Assembly (NCBI GenBank): GCA_002101235.1
Contig: LWTL01000119.1
Coordinates: forward strand, 49,726-113,725
DNA length: 64,000 nt
Source: Cycloclasticus sp. symbiont of Bathymodiolus heckerae
GTDB taxonomy: Bacteria; Pseudomonadota; Gammaproteobacteria; Methylococcales; Cycloclasticaceae
Direction: 5' to 3'
The translations under genes were made by a program, and so were the position numbers. A model generated the notes under the pieces. That model did not search any database and was not told the DNA's origin. It worked only from the letters and a program-made list of their open reading frames with translations. Shown here piece by piece: positions 18,682 to 28,553 of this stretch; the first letter of the stretch is position 1, and each line of letters starts with the position of its first letter.

Positions 18682-18811
18682 CGCTAGTTACTCTTACTTC
18701 AAAAACACGCCTCCTTTACTGCTAACATTCCTGCTTTAAAACTAAACTTGCTATCACCATCTGATACTGGGAAAATGCATCACTTACTGGCTACCAACGA
18801 CCTAAACCACT

Positions 18812-19405
18812 ATGGATAATAGAACGGCAACCGTTAACCGAGACACCCTAGAGACTCAAATTTCAGTATCTATCAATCTCGACGGAACCGGCGCGACCAA
18901 CTTTTCAACAGGCATCCCATTTCTTGAACACATGCTAGATCAAATTGCTCGTCACGGCATGATCGATATAGACGTTAAGGCTAAAGGTGATTTACACATT
19001 GATGCTCACCATACGGTTGAAGATCTTGGCATTACTTTAGGCAAAGCTGTTTCTGACGCATTAGGTGATCGCAAAGGCATTTACCGCTATGGCCACGCAT
19101 ACGTACCATTGGATGAGGCTTTATCACGCGTTGTTATTGATTTCTCTGGCCGCCCGGGGCTTGTTTACGATGTCGAATTTCCACGCGCACGTATTGGTGA
19201 TTTTGATGTTGATTTGTTTCGAGAATTTTTCCAAGGGTTTGTTAACCACGCTAACATGACTCTTCATATTGATAATTTAAAAGGCGTTAACGCACATCAC
19301 GTTGCAGAAACTATCTTTAAAGCATTTGGTCGTGCGCTGCGCTTCTCCTTAGAACGCGACGAACGAATGGCGGGCATCATGCCGTCAACTAAAGGCTGTT
19401 TATAA
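18812..19405 (+). CDS. hisB: imidazoleglycerol-phosphate dehydratase HisB
   Basis: Sixth step of histidine synthesis: dehydrates imidazoleglycerol phosphate. A monofunctional 197-residue enzyme, without the phosphatase domain fused to it in E. coli. The metal-binding motifs are visible: [41 protein letters not shown], and [17 protein letters not shown]. It is the first gene of a compact hisBHAFIE run. There is no obvious Shine-Dalgarno before the ATG, and I see no clear promoter in the 130 bases between the GacA box and this start. Confidence 0.95.
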   Translation: MDNRTATVNRDTLETQISVSINLDGTGATNFSTGIPFLEHMLDQIARHGMIDIDVKAKGDLHIDAHHTVEDLGITLGKAVSDALGDRKGIYRYGHAYVPLDEALSRVVIDFSGRPGLVYDVEFPRARIGDFDVDLFREFFQGFVNHANMTLHIDNLKGVNAHHVAETIFKAFGRALRFSLERDERMAGIMPSTKGCL

Positions 19406-19427
19406 CACGTTAAACGAGTACTAAATT

Positions 19428-20072
19428 ATGGCCACCGTTGCCGTTATTGACTATGGAATGGGCAACCTTCATTCCATTGCTAAAGCATTAAAAGCCGCAT
19501 CTCCCGACGCTAACGTTATTGTGAGCGCTGACAAAGATATTATTTTGTCAGCTGACCATATTGTTTTTCCAGGCGTTGGCGCTATTCGTGATTGCATGGC
19601 CGCTATAAAAGAGGCTGGCTTAGACGACGTTATTAAGCAAGTCGCTAAAACCAAACCACTTTTAGGCATTTGCATTGGCATGCAGGCCTTACTTGAACAT
19701 AGCGAAGAAAACGGGGGCGTCGACTGCCTAGGAATAATCCCTGGAAATATCATTAAATTCCCCGCAAACTTAAAAGATTCACTAAATAACAAGCTAAAAA
19801 TTCCACACATGGGCTGGAATGTAGTTAATTATTCAAATAAAAACCCATTATTTGAAAATATTGCGCAAAATGATCGATTTTATTTCGTCCATAGCTACCA
19901 CGCGGAAAAAGTGGGTGATAACTTCGTTTCTGCCACAAGCAACTACCCAAATGCCTTCCCTTGCGCGCTAAAGTGGAGAAATATTGTCGCTGTACAGTTC
20001 CACCCGGAGAAAAGCCAGCACGCCGGAATACAATTACTTAAAAACTTTTTAAACTGGGACGGCACGTCCTAA
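19428..20072 (+). CDS. hisH: imidazole glycerol phosphate synthase, glutaminase subunit HisH
   Basis: Class I glutamine amidotransferase that delivers ammonia to HisF. The nucleophile Cys is in PLLGICIGMQALLEHSEE and the catalytic His/Glu in VAVQFHPEKSQHAG. The start VAVIDYGMGNLHSIAKAL is diagnostic; 214 residues is normal. hisA follows after 12 bases; the partner hisF is the next gene after that. Confidence 0.95.
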   Translation: MATVAVIDYGMGNLHSIAKALKAASPDANVIVSADKDIILSADHIVFPGVGAIRDCMAAIKEAGLDDVIKQVAKTKPLLGICIGMQALLEHSEENGGVDCLGIIPGNIIKFPANLKDSLNNKLKIPHMGWNVVNYSNKNPLFENIAQNDRFYFVHSYHAEKVGDNFVSATSNYPNAFPCALKWRNIVAVQFHPEKSQHAGIQLLKNFLNWDGTS

Positions 20073-20084
20073 GGAATAACCAAG

Positions 20085-20819
20085 ATGATTCTTATACCCG
20101 CCATTGATCTTAAAGAAGGCAAGTGCGTTCGCTTACGCCAAGGCCGCATGGAAGACGAAACCATTTTCTCAGATAACCCTGTTGAAGTCGCTACCCGTTG
20201 GGTGAATGAAGGCGCAAAGCGCCTCCACCTTGTCGATTTAGACGGCGCCTTTGCCGGCGAACCTGTTAATGCAGGCGTAGTACACGACATAGCTAAAGTC
20301 CATCCAGATTTGATTATTCAAGTCGGCGGCGGCATTCGCAATGAAGAGACGATACAAACGTACCTTAATGCTGGCGTTCAATACGTTATTATCGGCACAA
20401 AGGCTGTTAACGCACCCCACTTTGTAGGCGATGTTTGCGCTGAATTCCCTGGCCATATTATTGTTGGACTAGACGCCAAAGATGGCAAAGTAGCCATTGA
20501 TGGTTGGTCAAAATTATCAAATCACGACGTGATTGATCTCGCCCAGCACTTTGAAGATGATGGCGTAGAATCCATCATTTACACCGATATCGGCCGCGAT
20601 GGCATGATGAAGGGCGTTAATGTTGAAGCCACCGCAAAACTTGCTCGCGCTATCAACATTCCCGTTGTTGCATCCGGCGGCATCACCAATATGGATGATA
20701 TCCACGCGCTTGGAAAAGTCGCCAGTGACGGTATTATGGGCGCCATTACTGGTCGCGCCATTTATGAAGGTACCTTAGATTTTGCCGAAGGTGAAAAACT
20801 CGCTGAGAGCTTCGCTTAA
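20085..20819 (+). CDS. hisA: phosphoribosylformimino-AICAR-P isomerase HisA
   Basis: TIM-barrel isomerase (ProFAR isomerase) of 244 residues. [20 protein letters not shown] carries the first catalytic Asp, [12 protein letters not shown] and [12 protein letters not shown] follow, and [12 protein letters not shown] contains the second catalytic Asp near residue 169. The phosphate-binding [14 protein letters not shown] is intact. hisF starts three bases after its stop. Confidence 0.96.
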   Translation: MILIPAIDLKEGKCVRLRQGRMEDETIFSDNPVEVATRWVNEGAKRLHLVDLDGAFAGEPVNAGVVHDIAKVHPDLIIQVGGGIRNEETIQTYLNAGVQYVIIGTKAVNAPHFVGDVCAEFPGHIIVGLDAKDGKVAIDGWSKLSNHDVIDLAQHFEDDGVESIIYTDIGRDGMMKGVNVEATAKLARAINIPVVASGGITNMDDIHALGKVASDGIMGAITGRAIYEGTLDFAEGEKLAESFA

Positions 20820-20822
20820 ACC

Positions 20823-21596
20823 ATGGGGCTCGCCAAACGCATAATCCCTTGCTTAGACGTTAAAAATGGCCGCGTTGTTAAAGGCGTTAAATTCGTGGAT
20901 ATCCGTGATGCCGGCGACCCTGTTGAAATAGCTCGCCGCTATGATAAAGAGGGCGCGGATGAAATCACTTTTCTAGATATTACTGCAACATCTGATGATC
21001 GCGACACCATGGTTCATGTTGTTGAACAAGTCGCTAGTGAAGTATTTATTCCGCTAACTGTAGGCGGAGGCATTCGCAAATTAGAAGACATTAGGCGAAT
21101 GTTAAAAGCAGGAGCCGACAAAGTTGGCATCAACAGCGCCGCTATTTTTAACCCTGAATTTGTAAAGGAAGCTGCTGAGCGTTTCGGCTCTCAATGTATC
21201 GTTGTCGCCATTGATGCGAAATGCGTCAGTAAAGAAGGCGAAGCTAAACGTTGGGAAATCTTCACCCATGGCGGTCGCAAAAAAACCGGTATTGATGCCG
21301 TTGAATGGGCCACAAAAATGGCCCACTACGGTGCTGGCGAAATATTACTCACCAGCATGGATAGGGACGGTACAAAAATTGGCTTTGACCTTGAATTGAC
21401 GCGCACCATTAGCGAAGCTGTTGACGTGCCTGTTATAGCCTCGGGCGGCGTAGGCACACTCGATCATTTAGTCGATGGCGTCACCAAAGGAAAAGCCGAT
21501 GCCGTCTTGGCCGCCAGCATTTTCCACTTTGCCGAATACACTATTGGCGAAGCTAAGCAACACATGCAAGACAACGGCATTGAGGTCCGCCTATGA
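20823..21596 (+). CDS. hisF: imidazole glycerol phosphate synthase, cyclase subunit HisF
   Basis: TIM-barrel cyclase of 257 residues that combines PRFAR with ammonia from HisH to give imidazoleglycerol phosphate and [26 protein letters not shown] is the family start, with the catalytic Asp in [15 protein letters not shown] and [18 protein letters not shown] contain the second Asp and phosphate sites. Its stop overlaps the hisI start by four bases. Confidence 0.96.
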   Translation: MGLAKRIIPCLDVKNGRVVKGVKFVDIRDAGDPVEIARRYDKEGADEITFLDITATSDDRDTMVHVVEQVASEVFIPLTVGGGIRKLEDIRRMLKAGADKVGINSAAIFNPEFVKEAAERFGSQCIVVAIDAKCVSKEGEAKRWEIFTHGGRKKTGIDAVEWATKMAHYGAGEILLTSMDRDGTKIGFDLELTRTISEAVDVPVIASGGVGTLDHLVDGVTKGKADAVLAASIFHFAEYTIGEAKQHMQDNGIEVRL

Positions 21597-21979
21597 GTAA
21601 TTGGCTTGACGAAGTTCGCTGGGATGAAAAAGGCCTTGCACCCGCTATAGCCCAAGATCATGAAAGCGGGAAAATCCTGATGGTAGCTTGGATGAATAAA
21701 GAAGCACTAAAACTCACTGCCGAGCAAGGTCATGCTGTTTATTGGTCCCGCTCACGTAACAAATTATGGCATAAAGGCGAAGAGTCTGGCCATCAACAAA
21801 ACATTATCGAGATTCGCTTAGATTGCGACGAAGACGTTATTTTACTGTCCGTTGAACAAAAGGGCGGCATCGCTTGTCATACCGGCCGTGAGCGCTGTTT
21901 TTATCGCAAACTCGTTGGCCAACAATGGCAAAAAACAGATTCAATCTTAAAAGACCCTAAGAGTATTTACACCTCATGA
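21593..21979 (+). CDS. hisI: phosphoribosyl-AMP cyclohydrolase HisI
   Basis: Third step of histidine synthesis. 128 residues, single-domain rather than fused to HisE as in E. coli. The zinc and catalytic motifs are present: [36 protein letters not shown], and [29 protein letters not shown]. It overlaps hisF and hisE by four bases each, indicating coupled translation. Confidence 0.95.
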   Translation: MSNWLDEVRWDEKGLAPAIAQDHESGKILMVAWMNKEALKLTAEQGHAVYWSRSRNKLWHKGEESGHQQNIIEIRLDCDEDVILLSVEQKGGIACHTGRERCFYRKLVGQQWQKTDSILKDPKSIYTS

Positions 21980-22293
21980 ACGATACACTCAAACAACTCG
22001 ACGCTGTTCTGCAGCAGCGCAAGCAAGAAGACCCAAGCTCGTCTTATGTAGCTAGCTTATACGACAAAGGCCTAGACACCATATTAAAGAAAATTGGTGA
22101 AGAGGCAACCGAAACGGTCATTGCTGCAAAATCGGGCGATAAAAAACAAATCATTTATGAGACAGCTGATCTCTGGTTCCACACCCTTGTCCTACTAGCA
22201 CAGCAAGACTTAAGCTCTGACGATGTGCTCAAAGAATTAGAGCGTCGCTTCGGTCTATCAGGCTTAGATGAAAAAGCCAGCAGAAACAAGTAG
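21976..22293 (+). CDS. hisE: phosphoribosyl-ATP pyrophosphatase HisE
   Basis: Second step of histidine synthesis, a MazG-like all-alpha pyrophosphatase of 105 residues. The segment [31 protein letters not shown] with its EExxE metal ligands, and [15 protein letters not shown], are diagnostic. It is separate from hisI and overlaps it by four bases. tatA starts 36 bases later, with AGAGG upstream, as in many gammaproteobacteria. Confidence 0.95.
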   Translation: MNDTLKQLDAVLQQRKQEDPSSSYVASLYDKGLDTILKKIGEEATETVIAAKSGDKKQIIYETADLWFHTLVLLAQQDLSSDDVLKELERRFGLSGLDEKASRNK

Positions 22294-22329
22294 AATGGCT
22301 CTACTTAAACCACATTACTAGAGGTTTCC

Positions 22330-22536
22330 ATGGGCGGCATCGGCATTTGGCAATTAATTATTATTCTCGTTATTGTCCTACTCTTGTTCGGAACAAAACG
22401 TTTACGTAACCTAGGTGGCGATTTAGGTGGGGCTATAAAAGGCTTCAAAGGCGCCATGAAAGAGGGCGAGGACGAAAAAAAAACTAACGACCAGAAGTCT
22501 GTTGCTAGCGACGACAAAGACGATTCAAGTAAATAA
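22330..22536 (+). CDS. tatA: twin-arginine translocase subunit TatA
   Basis: Small pore-forming subunit of the Tat pathway, 68 residues. [29 protein letters not shown] contains the single membrane helix and the FGTKRL hinge, then an amphipathic helix ([17 protein letters not shown]) and a short charged tail. The sequence is TatA-like, with none of the TatB features such as the Glu/Pro start. tatC follows after 33 bases with no tatB between. Confidence 0.95.
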   Translation: MGGIGIWQLIIILVIVLLLFGTKRLRNLGGDLGGAIKGFKGAMKEGEDEKKTNDQKSVASDDKDDSSK

Positions 22537-22569
22537 CTTAAGCCGTACCGGCCGATAGTATTTTGCCTT

Positions 22570-23322
22570 ATGTCAGAAACCGACTCCAACGACCAAGAAA
22601 CAAGCTTTGTTTCTCATTTAGTTGAATTACGCGCCCGCTTAATTCATGCCCTTGTTGGTATGCTGGCGATATTTTTGCCGCTCGCACCTTTTGCAAACGA
22701 TATCTACTCACTAATCGCCCAGCCTCTGCTCATGCATATGCCAGAAGGCACGAGTATGGTCGCCATTGAGGTTATATCACCCTTTCTAACACCCCTAAAA
22801 TTAACGCTCATGCTGTCTGTCTTTATCAGCATCCCGTGGATCTTTTATCAAATATGGCTATTCGTTGCACCCGGCCTCTATTCTCACGAACAACGCATCG
22901 CCTTGCCCTTAGTTACTGCAGCAACCCTTTTGTTTTATACCGGTATGCTATTCGCCTACTTTGTGGTCATGCCTCTCATTTTCCAATTTCTAACCTCCAC
23001 TGCACCCGAAGGTGTCGCAGTGATGACCGACATCAGTAAATATTTGGACTTTATTTTGACCTTGTTTTTTGCCTTCGGCATGGCATTTCAAGTCCCCATC
23101 GCCACTTTCTTACTCGTCAAAACAGGCGTTTCAACGCCGCAAAGTCTCGCAGAGAAAAGGCCTTATATTGTTGTTGGCGCGTTTGTTGTTGGTATGCTGC
23201 TAACACCGCCGGATGTTATCTCACAGACTTTATTAGCTCTACCCATGTGGCTACTCTTTGAAGTTGGCTTATTGATGTCTAAAAAATTCGTCCCACAAAC
23301 AGAGCCAAAAACCGCCGAATGA
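22570..23322 (+). CDS. tatC: twin-arginine translocase receptor TatC
   Basis: Polytopic receptor for twin-arginine signal peptides, 250 residues with six hydrophobic segments. The N-terminal SFVSHLVELRARLIHAL contains the conserved substrate-binding E-L-R; IPWIFYQIWLFVAPGLYSHEQR, YFVVMPLIFQFL and MLLTPPDVISQTLLALPMW are characteristic. It overlaps the DUF1499 gene by four bases. The usual third subunit, TatB, is absent from this locus. Confidence 0.95.
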   Translation: MSETDSNDQETSFVSHLVELRARLIHALVGMLAIFLPLAPFANDIYSLIAQPLLMHMPEGTSMVAIEVISPFLTPLKLTLMLSVFISIPWIFYQIWLFVAPGLYSHEQRIALPLVTAATLLFYTGMLFAYFVVMPLIFQFLTSTAPEGVAVMTDISKYLDFILTLFFAFGMAFQVPIATFLLVKTGVSTPQSLAEKRPYIVVGAFVVGMLLTPPDVISQTLLALPMWLLFEVGLLMSKKFVPQTEPKTAE

Positions 23323-23738
23323 AAACCTTACTTTTATTAATCCTGATCGCCATGTCCACACAAGCCACATCCAATAACAGTGAATTAAAACCCTGCCCCA
23401 ATAGACCAAATTGTGTCTCTAGCCAGGGGGATAACAGTCATTTCGTCGAACCGTTCAAGCTCTTACCTAAAGTCACCGTTGATATGAACAAGCTTCTTAG
23501 TATTCTAAGTCAATTGGAGGAACGCATTAGCGTTAGCCATACCGGCAACCATATTCATGCCGAGATAAGCAGCCGTATTTTTGGTTTTGTCGATGATTTA
23601 GACCTCATTGTCGATGAAGAAAATCAAGTCATCCATATTCGTTCTGCTTCACGCCTAGGCTACTATGACTTCGGTGTAAATCGAAAACGTGTAGCCAACT
23701 TACGCGAGCTCCTTATAAAATCGGAAATAACTCAATGA
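23319..23738 (+). CDS. DUF1499 family exported protein
   Basis: A 139-residue protein with a short signal peptide ([18 protein letters not shown]) followed by the DUF1499 signature: [14 protein letters not shown] at the N-terminus and [40 protein letters not shown] towards the end. The function of the family is not known. It overlaps tatC upstream and ygiQ downstream by four bases each, so all three are translated from one message. Confidence 0.85.
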   Translation: MKTLLLLILIAMSTQATSNNSELKPCPNRPNCVSSQGDNSHFVEPFKLLPKVTVDMNKLLSILSQLEERISVSHTGNHIHAEISSRIFGFVDDLDLIVDEENQVIHIRSASRLGYYDFGVNRKRVANLRELLIKSEITQ

Positions 23739-25897
23739 TGCCCTTAGCAGCACCCCTCTCATCTTACCCAAAGTATTGGGCTGAGTGCTATGGCGTTGCG
23801 CCATTTCTACCCACCACTCGCGCGGAGATGGATACCCTCGGCTGGGACAGTTGCGACATTATTATCGTCACCGGCGATGCTTATGTTGATCACCCCAGTT
23901 TTGGCATGGCCGTTATTGGCAGATTATTGGAAAAACAAGGTTTTCGCGTCGGCATTATTGACCAGCCTAATTGGCAAAGTGCTGATGACTTTACCTCGCT
24001 AGGTAAACCGAACCTATTTTTTGGTATTGCTGCTGGCAATATGGATTCTATGATCAACCGTTATACAGCGGACAAGCGTGCCCGTTCTGATGATGCATAT
24101 ACGCCAAATGATAAGGCCGGAAAACGCCCTGACCGCGCTGTCATTGTTTACACTCAACGCTGCAAAGAAGCCTTTGCAGACGCACCTATCGTTATTGGCA
24201 GTATAGAAGCTAGCTTACGCCGCATTGCTCATTACGATTACTGGGACGATGAAGTAAGACGATCCATTCTCGTCGATTCACAGGCCGATATTTTATTGTA
24301 TGGTAATGCCGAACGAGCTATTACCGAACTGGCTCATCGCTTATCGCAAAATGAGTCTATCGAAAGCATTACAGATATTCGCGGCACAACGTTTATACGC
24401 TCAAGTTTGCCTAACGGTTGGACCTTGATCGATTCAACCCGTGTTGACCGACCCGGGGAAATTGATCCTCACAACAACCCTTACCAGTCAGATGAAGAGC
24501 TCGCCGCAGCAACCGGCGGGAAATGCCAAATAAGCAATGACAGTCAAGCGAATGATGGTAGCCAAGTTGTCACTCTCAGTTTCTTACCTAAGCACAGTAA
24601 AACTGATCGCGCCAAAACGGTTATTCGCCTACCTTCATATAAAAAAGTTAAGAGTGACCCCGTGTTATACGCACACGCTTCACGCGTTTTGCACTTGGAA
24701 ACAAACCCTGGCAACGCACGCGCCTTAGTTCAAAATAACGACGGCAAAGACGTTTGGCTCAACCCACCACCTATCCCATTATCTACCGAAGAAATGGATG
24801 AGATTTTTAGCTTACCGTACCAAAGAATACCGCACCCAAAATATGAAGGCATGCGCATTCCCGCTTACGAGATGATTCGTTTCTCCATTAACATTATGCG
24901 CGGCTGTTTTGGTGGCTGTACGTTTTGCTCTATTACAGAGCACGAAGGACGCATTATTCAAAATCGTTCTGAAGAATCTATTTTGCAGGAAATAGAAGAT
25001 ATTCGAGACAAAACACCAGGATTTACCGGCACAATCTCAGATCTTGGCGGCCCAACAGCAAACATGTATCGTTTATCTTGCAAAGATCCTAAAATTGAAG
25101 CGGCTTGTCGGTTACCTTCTTGCGTATACCCTGGTATTTGCGAAAACTTAAACACCAATCACGACCCGCTTATTAAGCTATATAAAAAAGCTCGTAAAAT
25201 TAAAGGCGTTAAGCGCATTTTAATTGCCTCAGGCTTACGTTACGACTTAGCCGTAGAATCACCAGAATATGTTGAAGAGCTCGTCACCCACCACGTTGGT
25301 GGCTATCTGAAAATAGCCCCCGAACATACCGAACAAGCGCCGTTATCTAAAATGATGAAACCGGGCATTGGAACCTACGACCGGTTTAAAACCATGTTCG
25401 AAAAATTCACCAAAAAAGCAGGAAAGAAGCAGTACCTTATCCCTTATTTTATTGCCGCACATCCAGGCACGGAAGACGAAGACATGGTCAATCTTGCGCT
25501 CTGGTTGAAAAAGAATAAATTTCAAGCAGACCAAGTACAAACCTTTTATCCATCCCCCATGGCTACCGCCACTACTATGTACCATACCGGCAGAAATCCG
25601 TTAAAAGGCCTGAGCTATAAAAGTGAAAAAATAAACACTGTAAAGAAAATAGAGCAACGCCGTTTACACAAGGCTTTATTGCGTTACCACGATGCCAATA
25701 ATTGGGCCGTTATAAAAGATCTATTATTAAAAATGGGGAAGAAAAACCTCATTGGTGACACCCCTAACTGCCTTATTCCGAGTAAACCAGCTACCGGAAA
25801 ACATGGCTCAAAAGCAGGCATTAAGAAGTTTGTTACCAAACACACAAAACAAGGTTACAAGCCTCTAAAGAAACCATTCAAACAGAAAAAACGTTAA
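23735..25897 (+). CDS. YgiQ family radical SAM protein
   Basis: Large (720-residue) radical SAM protein of the YgiQ (UPF0313) family. The iron-sulfur cluster motif is in [20 protein letters not shown] near residue 390 (Cys-x3-Cys-x2-Cys). The N-terminus ([21 protein letters not shown]) forms a B12-binding-like fold, and the basic C-terminus (KKPFKQKKR) is typical. The reaction is not established. The start is ATGATG overlapping the DUF1499 stop. Confidence 0.92.
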   Translation: MMPLAAPLSSYPKYWAECYGVAPFLPTTRAEMDTLGWDSCDIIIVTGDAYVDHPSFGMAVIGRLLEKQGFRVGIIDQPNWQSADDFTSLGKPNLFFGIAAGNMDSMINRYTADKRARSDDAYTPNDKAGKRPDRAVIVYTQRCKEAFADAPIVIGSIEASLRRIAHYDYWDDEVRRSILVDSQADILLYGNAERAITELAHRLSQNESIESITDIRGTTFIRSSLPNGWTLIDSTRVDRPGEIDPHNNPYQSDEELAAATGGKCQISNDSQANDGSQVVTLSFLPKHSKTDRAKTVIRLPSYKKVKSDPVLYAHASRVLHLETNPGNARALVQNNDGKDVWLNPPPIPLSTEEMDEIFSLPYQRIPHPKYEGMRIPAYEMIRFSINIMRGCFGGCTFCSITEHEGRIIQNRSEESILQEIEDIRDKTPGFTGTISDLGGPTANMYRLSCKDPKIEAACRLPSCVYPGICENLNTNHDPLIKLYKKARKIKGVKRILIASGLRYDLAVESPEYVEELVTHHVGGYLKIAPEHTEQAPLSKMMKPGIGTYDRFKTMFEKFTKKAGKKQYLIPYFIAAHPGTEDEDMVNLALWLKKNKFQADQVQTFYPSPMATATTMYHTGRNPLKGLSYKSEKINTVKKIEQRRLHKALLRYHDANNWAVIKDLLLKMGKKNLIGDTPNCLIPSKPATGKHGSKAGIKKFVTKHTKQGYKPLKKPFKQKKR

Positions 25898-25904
25898 TCA
25901 TTTT

Positions 25905-27284
25905 ATGGTTACACTAAAACAACTGAGCCTATTCTTCGGCCCTGTTCTCGCCTTGTTTGTTTTATTAAGCTTACAACAAAGTGGTGCTTCCTCATCTATC
26001 GCCATTACCGCGGCTGTTGCCGTCTGGTGCGTTACTTGGTGGATCTTCGAGCCTGTTCCTATTCCTATAACGTCGCTTGTACCAATCGCAATTTTCCCGC
26101 TTGCCGGTGTACTAACAGGCGAGCAAGTTGCCGCCGCCTACGGCAACAAATTGGTGCTATTACTGTTGGGTGGTTTTTTACTGTCTACCGCCATCGCCCA
26201 TTGCGGCGCCCATCGCCGTTTAGCATTAACAATGGTTCATTGGTTTGGTAACGACAATCCAAAACGCTTAGTACTAGGCTTCATGGTTGCTGCCGCTGTG
26301 CTCAGCATGTGGATATCCAACACCGCCGCCACTTTAATGTTATTGCCCGTTGCATTGGCCGTTATTGATAGCGCCGACAATAAAAAACTCGCATTACCCC
26401 TCTTGCTAGGCATCGCCTATGCAGCCAGTGTTGGCGGCATCAGCACGCCCATTGGTACGCCACCTAACCTTGTTTTTATGCAAGTCTACGAAGAACATAC
26501 CGGCTTACAAATCAGCTTCACCCAGTGGATGGGGTGGGCTTTACCGTTGGTTATACTTTTTATACCCATCATCTGGCTTTGGTTAACGCGAAAATTAGAC
26601 AACTCCGGTCATTTACACCTACCGCAAGCAGGGAAGTGGAGCACGCACGAAATACGAGTGATGATTATCTTTGGCCTAACTGCTTTATTATGGATTACTC
26701 GCCGCGAACCCTTTGGCGGCTGGAGCAACTGGTTTAACCTACCTCAGGCAAACGATGCCTCCGTGGCGCTACTTGCCGTTATTGCACTATTTGTTATACC
26801 CAATGGCAACAAACAAAAATTACTGGACTGGAAAACAGCCCAACAAATTCCATGGGGAATTTTATTACTGTTCAGTGGCGGCATTTGTCTCGCTAAGGCT
26901 TTTGTTATATCCGGCCTTAGCACACAGCTGGGTGAACAGCTTTCAGCCGTCACCTCATTCAGCATCATAGCTATGATGGACATTATCGCGCTATGCGTCA
27001 CCTTTATGACCGAAGCAACCAGTAACACAGCCACCACTGCAATGTTGATGCCCGTTCTCGCCGCTACTGCTATCAATGCAAATATAGACCCTCTATTGCT
27101 AATGATTCCGGCCACTTTCAGTGCCAGTTGCGCGTTTATGCTGCCCGTCGCCACCGCACCAAATACCATTGTATTTAGCAGTGGCCACGTCCTTAGTCAG
27201 CAAATGGCAAGGGAGGGCTTCATTCTTAATCTTATCGGCGCCGTTCTTGTTAGCTTCATATGCTGGCTATTGCTCACCCACTAA
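25905..27284 (+). CDS. DASS/SLC13 family sodium:anion symporter
   Basis: Inner-membrane carrier of 459 residues with about eleven hydrophobic segments. The two repeated Ser-Asn-Thr sodium/substrate motifs are visible: WISNTAATLMLLPVAL near residue 138 and TEATSNTATTAMLMPV near residue 371. GISTPIGTPPNLVF and LPVATAPNTIVFSSGHV are also typical. The family carries di- and tricarboxylates or sulfate; the substrate here is unknown. It follows ygiQ by seven bases. The 156 bases after it contain two small hairpins (CTTCTATT/AATAGAAG and AGTGCT/AGCACT) but no clear terminator. Confidence 0.88.
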   Translation: MVTLKQLSLFFGPVLALFVLLSLQQSGASSSIAITAAVAVWCVTWWIFEPVPIPITSLVPIAIFPLAGVLTGEQVAAAYGNKLVLLLLGGFLLSTAIAHCGAHRRLALTMVHWFGNDNPKRLVLGFMVAAAVLSMWISNTAATLMLLPVALAVIDSADNKKLALPLLLGIAYAASVGGISTPIGTPPNLVFMQVYEEHTGLQISFTQWMGWALPLVILFIPIIWLWLTRKLDNSGHLHLPQAGKWSTHEIRVMIIFGLTALLWITRREPFGGWSNWFNLPQANDASVALLAVIALFVIPNGNKQKLLDWKTAQQIPWGILLLFSGGICLAKAFVISGLSTQLGEQLSAVTSFSIIAMMDIIALCVTFMTEATSNTATTAMLMPVLAATAINANIDPLLLMIPATFSASCAFMLPVATAPNTIVFSSGHVLSQQMAREGFILNLIGAVLVSFICWLLLTH

Positions 27285-27440
27285 CATAATGCTTTTTTTA
27301 TGCTAACCTTTAGATGAATGTGAGTGACTTCTTCTATTCAGTTCTTAAATAGAAGGGGAATTAACGAATGTAATCGTCCTACATCTTACCCGTCATAGTG
27401 CTCTTAGCACTGCGGCGTATAGCATAAAAGGCTTTAAATA

Positions 27441-28553
27441 ATGGGTTCAAAAAACAACAATAATATTTTATATAGCACCCTTATTGCATTAGCGTTAATA
27501 AGCATTAGCACCGTCAGTAATGGCCAAACAAAACAAAAAATTCATGCGCTATACATTCCATTAGCAGACCATTACGCGGCCCTCGTCGCCTACGAGCGTT
27601 ATCGTAACAAAATGATTTACGCCGATTTTGAAATTCAGAAAATGGGTAATTGGGATTTGCTTCGCGCCTACTTTCAATCCGGCGAGGTCGACATGGCATT
27701 CGTAATGACGCCCTTGGCCATAGATATGTATCGAGAAAAGCCTCTCTTTCGCTGGATTGGCTTAATGCATCGTGATGGCAACGCTCTTGCTATTAATGAT
27801 TTACTCAATCAATCGGTTAACCTCCCCCCCTTGCGAAAAGACCGTAAACCAACTGGCGCCATCGCAAACACCCTTAAAGAACATTACCAACGGCATCAAA
27901 AACCCACGCAAATTGCCGTACCTCACGTATTATCGACCCACAGCGTTGTCCTTTATCGCTACCTAAAAGAGCACAATGCAAGCATGAGCATTCTTCCCCA
28001 TAAAGCGGCTGACGTACTCGCAATAAGCGTTGCCCCACCCAAAGCTCCCACCTTTATTAAAGCAAAAAGCAATCGCGCTCAGATAGCGGCTTTCGAACAA
28101 TCTCTTCCATGGGCCGATGTCGTAGAAACTCAGCATTTTGGTCATGTGGCGTGGTATTCAAAAGACGTTATGCCTTGGCCTAATGGCCATGTTGAATGCA
28201 TTGCAGTAGCAACAGACACGGCTATCGATAAGAAGTACAACGCCACACAAGAGGTTATGCGTTACATACGTAAAGCCGGCGCGGATATTGAAGAAGCCCG
28301 CCTTAAAGGTGGCCGCGCGCTAAATGAAATTGTTAACATCGTACGCAAACATATACCTCAACATAACCGTAAAGCCATTATTGCAAGCTTAGACCCAAAC
28401 CTCCGCGTTATTAATTACCAACATTTAAATATCGACAAACCCGGACTAAAGCTGATTATGGATCTTGCCGTAGAGGGAGAAATAATACCTGGCCCCATAA
28501 ACATCGATGCTTTTGCAGACACCCGCTTTGACTCGCTCGGCATCAATGAATAA
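27441..28553 (+). CDS. periplasmic binding protein of the NMT1/NrtA-TauA type, without transporter
   Basis: 370 residues, with a likely signal peptide ([21 protein letters not shown]). The mature part resembles periplasmic nitrate/sulfonate/thiamine-precursor binding proteins: [18 protein letters not shown], then [25 protein letters not shown]. No ABC permease or ATPase gene is nearby. Instead the gene overlaps, by eight bases, a hybrid kinase with a periplasmic sensing domain. It therefore more likely presents a ligand to that kinase than feeds a transporter. The ligand is not predictable by eye. Confidence 0.75.
   Translation: MGSKNNNNILYSTLIALALISISTVSNGQTKQKIHALYIPLADHYAALVAYERYRNKMIYADFEIQKMGNWDLLRAYFQSGEVDMAFVMTPLAIDMYREKPLFRWIGLMHRDGNALAINDLLNQSVNLPPLRKDRKPTGAIANTLKEHYQRHQKPTQIAVPHVLSTHSVVLYRYLKEHNASMSILPHKAADVLAISVAPPKAPTFIKAKSNRAQIAAFEQSLPWADVVETQHFGHVAWYSKDVMPWPNGHVECIAVATDTAIDKKYNATQEVMRYIRKAGADIEEARLKGGRALNEIVNIVRKHIPQHNRKAIIASLDPNLRVINYQHLNIDKPGLKLIMDLAVEGEIIPGPINIDAFADTRFDSLGINE

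Noticed and set aside
26744..27169. Minus-strand ORF of 141 codons within the DASS gene
   Set aside because: It is a mirror of a conserved membrane protein, with Ala/Ile-rich antisense codons and no start context.
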